Source of the DNA: Torymus aiolomorphi
Taxonomy: Eukaryota > Arthropoda > Insecta > Hymenoptera > Torymidae
NCBI GenBank assembly: GCA_036365515.1
Contig: CM070873.1
Span: forward strand, 267,085,621 to 267,149,620
Reading direction: 5' to 3'
DNA: 64,000 bases
Shown: piece after piece, positions 49,001 through 61,000 of the stretch
Layout of the letters: the number at the start of each line of letters is the position of its first letter
Position numbering within the stretch: the stretch's first letter is position 1
Notes under the pieces: model-generated
What the model saw: only the letters and a program-made list of their open reading frames with translations
Databases searched by the model: none
Told to the model about the DNA's origin: nothing
Position numbers and translations under genes: made by a program

Positions 49001-52000
49001 TTCTACATTTCATCGTTTATTTGGGCCAAATCGACTTCAAATCGATTGAAACCCCAAAATATCCATTTTTTAATCCCACCAATCACTATACGCGAGTATT
49101 TTTTTCCGCTCTATCGAATGGAAAAGGTTTTAGGGCCGTACAGCCAATAGGAAAAAAATAATTTTCAAAAATTTTCAGATATTGCAAAAATCATAGCGCC
49201 AATCGAAAGAGCAGCGCAAAATACCCCTATATATGAATTTTGGCTAAATTTGGAGAAAAAATTTTTCTTCGTTTATTGGGATATAATGCGTTGAAAATCG
49301 CTCAAAAATACCAAATTTCAATTTTCTCAGCCTACTAGTCACAATACCCGACTATATCATCCTGCTCTAGTGGATGGAATATCCTTTGGGGTCGAAGGAC
49401 CTAGCGGAGATGAGCAATTTTGAAAAATGTTCTACATTTCATCGTTTATTTGGGCCAAATCGACTTCAAATCGATTGAAACCCCAAAATATCCATTTTTT
49501 AATCCCACCAATCACTATACGCGACTATTTTTTTCCGCTCTATCGAATGGAAAAGGTTTTAGGGCCGTAGAGCCAATAGGAAAAAAATAATTTTCAAAAA
49601 TTTTCAGATATTGCAAAAATCATAGCGCCAATCGAAAGAGCAGCGCAAAATACCCCTATATATGAATTTTGGCTAAATTTGGAGAAAAAAATTTTTCTTC
49701 GTTTATTGGGATATAATGCGTTGAAAATCGCTCAAAAATACCAAATTTCAATTTTCTCAGCCTACTAGTCACAATACCCGACTATATCATCCTGCTCTAG
49801 TGGATGGAATATCCTTTGGGGTCGAAGGACCTAGCGGAGATGAGCAATTTTGAAAAATGTTCTACATTTCATCGTTTATTTGGGCCAAATCGACTTCAAA
49901 TCGATTGAAACCCCCAAAATATCCATTTTTTAATCCCACCAATCACTATACGCGACTATTTTTTTCCGCTCTATCGAATGGAAAAGGTTTTAGGGCCGTA
50001 GAGCCAATAGGAAAAAACTAATTTTCAAAAATTTTCAGATATTGCAAAAATCATAGCGCCAATCGAAAGAGCAGCGCAAAATACCCCTATATATGAATTT
50101 TGGCTAAATTTGGAGAAAAAAATTTTTCTTCGTTTATTGGGATATAATGCGTTGAAAATCGCTCAAAGTCGCAAAATACCAAATTTCAATTTTCTCAGCC
50201 TACTAGTCACAATACCCGACTATATCATCCTGTTCTAGTGGATGGAATATCCTTTGGGGTCGAAGGACCTAGCGGAGATGAGCAATTTTGAAAAATGTTC
50301 TACATTTCATCGTTTATTTGGGCCAAATCGACTTCAAATCGCTTGAAACCCCCAAAATATCCATTTTTTAATCCCACCAATCACTATACGCGACTATTTT
50401 TTTCCGCTCTATCGAATGGAAAAGGTTTTAGGGCCGTAGAGCCAATAGGAAAAAAATAATTTTCAAAAATTTTCAGATATTGCAAAAATCATAGCGCCAA
50501 TCGAAAGAGCAGCGCAAAATACCCCTATATATGAATTTTGGCTAAATTTGGAGAAAAAAATTTTTCTTCGTTTATTGGGATATAATGCGTTGAAAATCGC
50601 TCAAAAATACCAAATTTCAATTTTCTCAGCCTACTAGTCACAATACCCGACTATATCATCCTGTTCTAGTGGATGGAATATCCTTTGGGGTCGAAGGACC
50701 TAGCGGAGATGAGCAATTTTGAAAAATGTTCTACATTTCATCGTTTATTTGGGCCAAATCGACTTCAAATCGATTGAAACCCCAAAATATCCATTTTTTA
50801 ATCCCACCAATCACTATACGCGACTATTTTTTTCCGCTCTATCGAATGGAAAAGGTTTTAGGGCCGTAGAGCCAATAGGAAAAAAATAATTTTCAAAAAT
50901 TTTCAGATATTGCAAAAATCATAGCGCCAATCGAAAGAGCAGCGCAAAATACCCCTATATATGAATTTTGGCTAAATTTGGAGAAAAAAATTTTTCTTCG
51001 TTTATTGGGATATAATGCGTTGAAAATCGCTCAAAAATACCAAATTTCAATTTTCTCAGCCTACTAGTCACAATACCCGACTATATCATCCTGTTCTAGT
51101 GGATGGAATATCCTTTGGGGTCGAAGGACCTAGCGGAGATGAGCAATTTTGAAAAATGTTCTACATTTCATCGTTTATTTGGGCCAAATCGACTTCAAAT
51201 CGATTGAAACCCCAAAATATCCATTTTTTAATCCCACCAATCACTATACGCGACTATTTTTTTCCGCTCTATCGAATGGAAAAGGTTTTAGGGCCGTAGA
51301 GCCAATAGGAAAAAAATAATTTTCAAAAATTTTCAGATATTGCAAAAATCATAGCGCCAATCGAAAGAGCAGCGCAAAATACCCCTATATATGAATTTTG
51401 GCTAAATTTGGAGAAAAAAATTTTTCTTCGTTTATTGGGATATAATGCGTTGAAAATCGCTCAAAAATACCAAATTTCAATTTTCTCAGCCTACTAGTCA
51501 CAATACCCGACTATATCATCCTGTTCTAGTGGATGGAATATCCTTTGGGGTCGAAGGACCTAGCGGAGATGAGCAATTTTGAAAAATGTTCTACATTTCA
51601 TCGTTTATTTGGGCCAAATCGACTTCAAATCGATTGAAACCCCCAAAATATCCATTTTTTAATCCCACCAATCACTATACGCGACTATTTTTTTCCGCTC
51701 TATCGAATGGAAAAGGTTTTAGGGCCGTAGAGCCAATAGGAAAAAAATAATTTTCAAAAATTTTCAGATATTGCAAAAATCATAGCGCCAATCGAAAGAG
51801 CAGCGCAAAATACCCCTATATATGAATTTTGGCTAAATTTGGAGAAAAAAATTTTTCTTCGTTTATTGGGATATAATGCGTTGAAAATCGCTCAAAAATA
51901 CCAAATTTCAATTTTCTCAGCCTACTAGTCACAATACCCGACTATATCATCCTGTTCTAGTGGATGGAATATCCTTTGGGGTCGAAGGACCTAGCGGAGA

Positions 52001-55000
52001 TGAGCAATTTTGAAAAATGTTCTACATTTCATCGTTTATTTGGGCCAAATCGACTTCAAATCGATTGAAACCCCAAAATATCCATTTTTTAATCCCACCA
52101 ATCACTATACGCGACTATTTTTTTCCGCTCTATCGAATGGAAAAGGTTTTAGGGCCGTAGAGCCAATAGGAAAATAATTTTCAAAAATTTTCAGATATTG
52201 CAAAAATCACAGTGCCAATCTAAGGAGCAGCGCAAAATACCCCTATATATGAATTTTGTCTAAATTTGGAGAAAAAAATTTTCTTCGTTTATTGGGATAT
52301 AATGCGTTGAAAATCGCTCAAAAATACCAAATTTCAATTTTCTCAGCCTACTAGTCACAATACCCGACTATATCATCCTGCTCTAGTGGATGGAATATCC
52401 TTTGGGGTCGAAGGACCTAGCGGAGATGAGCAATTTTGAAAAATGTTCTACATTTCATCGTTTATTTGGGCCAAATCGACTTCAAATCGATTGAAACCCC
52501 AAAATATCCATTTTTTAATCCCACCAATCACTATACGCGACTATTTTTTTCCGCTCTATCGAATGGAAAAGGTTTTAGGGCCGTAGAGCCAATAGGAAAA
52601 AAATAATTTTCAAAAATTTTCAGATATTGCAAAAATCATAGCGCCAATCGAAAGAGCAGCGCAAAATACCCCTATATATGAATTTTGGCTAAATTTGGAG
52701 AAAAAAATTTTTCTTCGTTTATTGGGATATAATGCGTTGAAAATCGCTCAAAAATACCAAATTTCAATTTTCTCAGCCTACTAGTCACAATACCCGACTA
52801 TATCATCCTGTTCTAGTGGATGGAATATCCTTTGGGGTCGAAGGACCTAGCGGAGATGAGCAATTTTGAAAAATGTTCTACATTTCATCGTTTATTTGGG
52901 CCAAATCGACTTCAAATCGATTGAAACCCCCAAAATATCCATTTTTTAATCCCACCAATCACTATACGCGACTATTTTTTTCCGCTCTATCGAATGGAAA
53001 AGGTTTTAGGGCCGTAGAGCCAATAGGAAAAAAATAATTTTCAAAAATTTTCAGATATTGCAAAAATCATAGCGCCAATCGAAAGAGCAGCGCAAAATAC
53101 CCCTATATATGAATTTTGGCTAAATTTGGAGAAAAAAATTTTTCTTCGTTTATTGGGATATAATGCGTTGAAAATCCCTCAAAAATACCAAATTTCAATT
53201 TTCTCAGCCTACTAGTCACAATACCCGACTATATCATCCTGCTCTAGTGGATGGAATATCCTTTGGGGTCGAAGGACCTAGCGGAGATGAGCAATTTTGA
53301 AAAATGTTCTACATTTCATCGTTTATTTGGGCCAAATCGACTTCAAATCGATTGAAACCCCAAAATATCCATTTTTTAATCCCACCAATCACTATACGCG
53401 ACTATTTTTTTCCGCTCTATCGAATGGAAAAGGTTTTAGGGCCGTAGAGCCAATAGGAAAAAAATAATTTTCAAAAATTTTCAGATATTGCAAAAATCAT
53501 AGCGCCAATCGAAAGAGCAGCGCAAAATACCCCTATATATGAATTTTGGCTAAATTTGGAGAAAAAAATTTTTCTTCGTTTATTGGGATATAATGCGTTG
53601 AAAATCGCTCAAAAATACCAAATTTCAATTTTCTCAGCCTACTAGTCACAATACCCGACTATATCATCCTGCTCTAGTGGATGGAATATCCTTTGGGGTC
53701 GAAGGACCTAGCGGAGATGAGCAATTTTGAAAAATGTTCTACATTTCATCGTTTATTTGGGCCAAATCGACTTCAAATCGATTGAAACCCCCAAAATATC
53801 CATTTTTTAATCCCACCAATCACTATACGCGACTATTTTTTTCCGCTCTATCGAATGGAAAAGGTTTTAGGGCCGTAGAGCCAATAGGAAAAAATAATTT
53901 TCAAAAATTTTCAGATATTGCAAAAATCATAGCGCCAATCGAAAGAGCAGCGCAAAATACCCCTATATATGAATTTTGGCTAAATTTGGAGAAAAAAATT
54001 TTTCTTCGTTTATTGGGATATAATGCGTTGAAAATCGCTCAAAAATACCAAATTTCAATTTTCTCAGCCTACTAGTCACAATACCCGACTATATCATCCT
54101 GCTCTAGTGGATGGAATATCCTTTGGGGTCGAAGGACCTAGCGGAGATGAGCAATTTTGAAAAATGTTCTACATTTCATCGTTTATTTGGGCCAAATCGA
54201 CTTCAAATCGATTGAAACCCCCAAAATATCCATTTTTTAATCCCACCAATCACTATACGCGACTATTTTTTTCCGCTCTATCGAATGGAAAAGGTTTTAG
54301 GGCCGTAGAGCCAATAGGGAAAAAATAATTTTCAAAAATTTTCAGATATTGCAAAAATCATAGCGCCAATCGAAAGAGCAGCGCAAAATACCCCTATATA
54401 TGAATTTTGGCTAAATTTGGAGAAAAAAATTTTTCTTCGTTTATTGGGATATAATGCGTTGAAAATCGCTCAAAAATACCAAATTTCAATTTTCTCAGCC
54501 TACTAGTCACAATACCCGACTATATCATCCTGTTCTAGTGGATGGAATATCCTTTGGGGTCGAAGGACCTAGCGGAGATGAGCAATTTTGAAAAATGTTC
54601 TACATTTCATCGTTTATTTGGGCCAAATCGACTTCAAATCGATTGAAACCCCAAAATATCCATTTTTTAATCCCACCAATCACTATACGCGACTATTTTT
54701 TTCCGCTCTATCGAATGGAAAAGGTTTTAGGGCCGTAGAGCCAATAGGAAAAAAATAATTTTCAAAAATTTTCAGATATTGCAAAAATCATAGCGCCAAT
54801 CGAAAGAGCAGCGCAAAATACCCCTATATATGAATTTTGGCTAAATTTGGAGAAAAAAATTTTCTTCGTTTATTGGGATATAATGCGTTGAAAATCGCTC
54901 AAAAATACCAAATTTCAATTTTCTCAGCCTACTAGTCACAATACCCGACTATATCATCCTGTTCTAGTGGATGGAATATCCTTTGGGGTCGAAGGACCTA

Positions 55001-58000
55001 GCGGAGATGAGCAATTTTGAAAAATGTTCTACATTTCATCGTTTATTTGGGCCAAATCGACTTCAAATCGATTGACACCCGCAAAATATCCATTTTTTAA
55101 TCCCACCAATCACTATACGCGACTATTTTTTTCCGCTCTATCGAATGGAAAAGGTTTTAGGGCCGTAGAGCCAATAGGAAAAATAATTTTCAAAAATTTT
55201 CAGATATTGCAAAAATCATAGCGCCAATCGAAAGAGCAGCGCAAAATACCCCTATATATGAATTTTGGCTAAATTTGGAGAAAAAAATTTTTCTTCGTTT
55301 ATTGGGATATAATGCGTTGAAAATCGCTCAAAAATACCAAATTTCAATTTTCTCAGCCTACTAGTCACAATACCCGACTATATCATCCTGTTCTAGTGGA
55401 TGGAATATCCTTTGGGGTCGAAGGACCTAGCGGAGATGAGCAATTTTGAAAAATGTTCTACATTTCATCGTTTATTTGGGCCAAATCGACTTCAAATCGA
55501 TTGAAACCCCCAAAATATCCATTTTTTAATCCCACCAATCACTATACGCGACTATTTTTTTCCGCTCTATCGAATGGAAAAGGTTTTAGGGCCGTAGAGC
55601 CAATAGGAAAAAAATAATTTTCAAAAATTTTCAGATATTGCAAAAATCATAGCGCCAATCGAAAGAGCAGCGCAAAATACCCCTATATATGAATTTTGGC
55701 TAAATTTGGAGAAAAAAATTTTTTCTTCGTTTATTGGGATATAATGCGTTGAAAATCGCTCAAAAATACCAAATTTCAATTTTCTCAGCCTACTAGTCAC
55801 AATACCCGACTATATCATCCTGCTCTAGTGGATGGAATATCCTTTGGGGTCGAAGGACCTAGCGGAGATGAGCAATTTTGAAAAATGTTCTACATTTCAT
55901 CGTTTATTTGGGCCAAATCGACTTCAAATCGATTGAAACCCCAAAATATCCATTTTTTAATCCCACCAATCACTATACGCGACTATTTTTTTCCGCTCTA
56001 TCGAATGGAAAAGGTTTTAGGGCCGTAGAGCCAATAGGAAAAAAATAATTTTCAAAAATTTTCAGATATTGCAAAAATCATAGCGCCAATCGAAAGAGCA
56101 GCGCAAAATACCCCTATATATGAATTTTGGCTAAATTTGGAGAAAAAAATTTTTCTTCGTTTATTGGGATATAATGCGTTGAAAATCGCTCAAAAATACC
56201 AAATTTCAATTTTCTCAGCCTACTAGTCACAATACCCGACTATATCATCCTGTTCTAGTGGATGGAATATCCTTTGGGGTCGAAGGACCTAGCGGAGATG
56301 AGCAATTTTGAAAAATGTTCTACATTTCATCGTTTATTTGGGCCAAATCGACTTCAAATCGATTGAAACCCCCAAAATATCCATTTTTTAATCCCACCAA
56401 TCACTATACGCGACTATTTTTTTCCGCTCTATCGAATGGAAAAGGTTTTAGGGCCGTAGAGCCAATAGGAAAAAAATAATTTTCAAAAATTTTCAGATAT
56501 TGCAAAAATCATAGCGCCAATCGAAAGAGCAGCGCAAAATACCCCTATATATGAATTTTGGCTAAATTTGGAGAAAAAAATTTTTCTTCGTTTATTGGGA
56601 TATAATGCGTTGAAAATCGCTCAAAAATACCAAATTTCAATTTTCTCAGCCTACTAGTCACAATACCCGACTATATCATCCTGTTCTAGTGGATGGAATA
56701 TCCTTTGGGGTCGAAGGACCTAGCGGAGATGAGCAATTTTGAAAAATGTTCTACATTTCATCGTTTATTTGGGCCAAATCGACTTCAAATCGATTGAAAC
56801 CCCAAAATATCCATTTTTTAATCCCACCAATCACTATACGCGACTATTTTTTTCCGCTCTATCGAATGGAAAAGGTTTTAGGGCCGTAGAGCCAATAGGA
56901 AAAAATAATTTTCAAAAATTTTCAGATATTGCAAAAATCATAGCGCCAATCGAAAGAGCAGCGCAAAATACCCCTATATATGAATTTTGGCTAAATTTGG
57001 AGAAAAAAATTTTTCTTCGTTTATTGGGATATAATGCGTTGAAAATCGCTCAAAAATACCAAATTTCAATTTTCTCAGCCTACTAGTCACAATACCCGAC
57101 TATATCATCCTGCTCTAGTGGATGGAATATCCTTTGGGGTCGAAGGACCTAGCGGAGATGAGCAATTTTGAAAAATGTTCTACATTTCATCGTTTATTTG
57201 GGCCAAATCGACTTCAAATCGATTGAAACCCCCAAAATATCCATTTTTTAATCCCACCAATCACTATACGCGACTATTTTTTTCCGCTCTATCGAATGGA
57301 AAAGGTTTTAGGGCCGTAGAGCCAATAGGAAAAAATAATTTTCAAAAATTTTCAGATATTGCAAAAATCATAGCGCCAATCGAAAGAGCAGCGCAAAATA
57401 CCCCTATATATGAATTTTGGCTAAATTTGGAGAAAAAAATTTTTCTTCGTTTATTGGGATATAATGCGTTGAAAATCGCTCAAAAATACCAAATTTCAAT
57501 TTTCTCAGCCTACTAGTCACAATACCCGACTATATCATCCTGTTCTAGTGGATGGAATATCCTTTGGGGTCGAAGGACCTAGCGGAGATGAGCAATTTTG
57601 AAAAATGTTCTACATTTCATCGTTTATTTGGGCCAAATCGACTTCAAATCGATTGAAACCCCCAAAATATCCATTTTTTAATCCCACCAATCACTATACG
57701 CGACTATTTTTTTCCGCTCTATCGAATGGAAAAGGTTTTAGGGCCGTAGAGCCAATAGGAAAAAATAATTTTCAAAAATTTTCAGATATTGCAAAAATCA
57801 TAGCGCCAATCGAAAGAGCAGCGCAAAATACCCCTATATATGAATTTTGGCTAAATTTGGAGAAAAAAATTTTTCTTCGTTTATTGGGATATAATGCGTT
57901 GAAAATCGCTCAAAAATACCAAATTTCAATTTTCTCAGCCTACTAGTCACAATACCCGACTATATCATCCTGTTCTAGTGGATGGAATATCCTTTGGGGT

Positions 58001-61000
58001 CGAAGGACCTAGCGGAGATGAGCAATTTTGAAAAATGTTCTACATTTCATCGTTTATTTGGGCCAAATCGACTTCAAATCGATTGAAACCCCCAAAATAT
58101 CCATTTTTTAATCCCACCAATCACTATACGCGACTATTTTTTTTCGCTCTATCGAATGGAAAAGGTTTTAGGGCCGTAGAGCCAATAGGAAAAAAATAAT
58201 TTTCAAAAATTTTCAGATATTGCAAAAATCATAGCGCCAATCGAAAGAGCAGCGCAAAATACCCCTATATATGAATTTTGGCTAAATTTGGAGAAAAAAA
58301 TTTTTCTTCGTTTATTGGGATATAATGCGTTGAAAATCGCTCAAAAATACCAAATTTCAATTTTCTCAGCCTACTAGTCACAATACCCGACTATATCATC
58401 CTGCTCTAGTGGATGGAATATCCTTTGGGGTCGAAGGACCTAGCGGAGATGAGCAATTTTGAAAAATGTTCTACATTTCATCGTTTATTTGGGCCAAATC
58501 GACTTCAAATCGATTGAAACCCCCAAAATATCCATTTTTTAATCCCACCAATCACTATACGCGACTATTTTTTTCCGCTCTATCGAATGGAAAAGGTTTT
58601 AGGGCCGTAGAGCCAATAGGAAAAAAATAATTTTCAAAAATTTTCAGATATTGCAAAAATCATAGCGCCAATCGAAAGAGCAGCGCAAAATACCCCTATA
58701 TATGAATTTTGGCTAAATTTGGAGAAAAAAATTTTTCTTCGTTTATTGGGATATAATGCGTTGAAAATCGCTCAAAAATACCAAATTTCAATTTTCTCAG
58801 CCTACTAGTCACAATACCCGACTATATCATCCTGTTCTAGTGGATGGAATATCCTTTGGGGTCGAAGGACCTAGCGGAGATGAGCAATTTTGAAAAATGT
58901 TCTACATTTCATCGTTTATTTGGGCCAAATCGACTTCAAATCGATTGAAACCCCCAAAATATCCATTTTTTAATCCCACCAATCACTATACGCGACTATT
59001 TTTTTCCGCTCTATCGAATGGAAAAGGTTTTAGGGCCGTAGAGCCAATAGGAAAAAAATAATTTTCAAAAATTTTCAGATATTGCAAAAATCATAGCGCC
59101 AATCGAAAGAGCAGCGCAAAATACCCCTATATATGAATTTTGGCTAAATTTGGAGAAAAAATTTTTCTTCGTTTATTGGGATATAATGCGTTGAAAATCG
59201 CTCAAAAATACCAAATTTCAATTTTCTCAGCCTACTAGTCACAATACCCGACTATATCATCCTGCTCTAGTGGATGGAATATCCTTTGGGGTCGAAGGAC
59301 CTAGCGGAGATGAGCAATTTTGAAAAATGTTCTACATTTCATCGTTTATTTGGGCCAAATCGACTTCAAATCGATTGAAAACCCAAAATATCCATTTTTT
59401 AATCCCACCAATCACTATACGCGACTATTTTTTTCCGCTCTATCGAATGGAAAAGGTTTTAGGGCCGTAGAGCCAATAGGAAAAAAATAATTTTCAAAAA
59501 TTTTCAGATATTGCAAAAATCATAGCGCCAATCGAAAGAGCAGCGCAAAATACCCCTATATATGAATTTTGGCTAAATTTGGAGAAAAAAATTTTTCTTC
59601 GTTTATTGGGATATAATGCGTTGAAAATCGCTCAAAAATACCAAATTTCAATTTTCTCAGCCTACTAGTCACAATACCCGACTATATCATCCTGTTCTAG
59701 TGGATGGAATATCCTTTGGGGTCGAAGGACCTAGCGGAGATGAGCAATTTTGAAAAATGTTCTACATTTCATCGTTTATTTGGGCCAAATCGACTTCAAA
59801 TCGATTGAAACCCCCAAAATATCCATTTTTTAATCCCACCAATCACTATACGCGACTATTTTTTTCCGCTCTATCGAATGGAAAAGGTTTTAGGGCCGTA
59901 GAGCCAATAGGAAAAAAATAATTTTCAAAAATTTTCAGATATTGCAAAAATGATAGCGCCAATCGAAAGAGCAGCGCAAAATACCCCTATATATGAATTT
60001 TGGCTAAATTTGGAAAAAAAAATTTTTTTCGTTTATTGGGATATAATGCGTTGAAAATCGCTCAAAAATACCAAATTTCAATTTTCTCAGCCTACTAGTC
60101 ACAATACCCGACTATATCATCCTGCTCTAGTGGATGGAATATCCTTTGGGGTCGAAGGACCTAGCGGAGATGAGCAATTTTAAAAATGTTCTACATTTCA
60201 TCGTTTATTTGGGCCAAATCGACTTCAAATCGATTGAAACCCCCAAAATATCCATTTTTTAATCCCACCAATCACTATACGCGACTATTTTTTTCCGCTC
60301 TATCGAATGGAAAAGGTTTTAGGGCCGTAGAGCCAATAGGAAAAAATAATTTTCAAAAATTTTCAGATATTGCAAAAATCATAGCGCCAATCGAAAGAGC
60401 AGCGCAAAATACCCCTATATATGAATTTTGGCTAAATTTGGAGAAAAAAATTTTTCTTCGTTTATTGGGATATAATGCGTTGAAAATCGCTCAAAAATAC
60501 CAAATTTCAATTTTCTCAGCCTACTAGTCACAATACCCGACTATATCATCCTGTTCTAGTGGATGGAATATCCTTTGGGGTCGAAGGACCTAGCGGAGAT
60601 GAGCAATTTTGAAAAATGTTCTACATTTCATCGTTTATTTGGGCCAAATCGACTTCAAATCGATTGAAACCCCCCCCAATACCCATTTTTTAATCCCACC
60701 AATCACTATACGCGACTATTTTTTTCCGCTCTATCGAATGGAAAAGGTTTTAGGGCCGTAGAGCCAATAGGAAAAAAATAATTTTCAAAAATTTTCAGAT
60801 ATTGCAAAAATCATAGCGCCAATCGAAAGAGCAGCGCAAAATACCCCTATATATGAATTTTGGCTAAATTTGGAGAAAAAAATTTTTCTTCGTTTATTGG
60901 GATATAATGCGTTGAAAATCGCTCAAAAATACCAAATTTCAATTTTCTCAGCCTACTAGTCACAATACCCGACTATATCATCCTGTTCTAGTGGATGGAA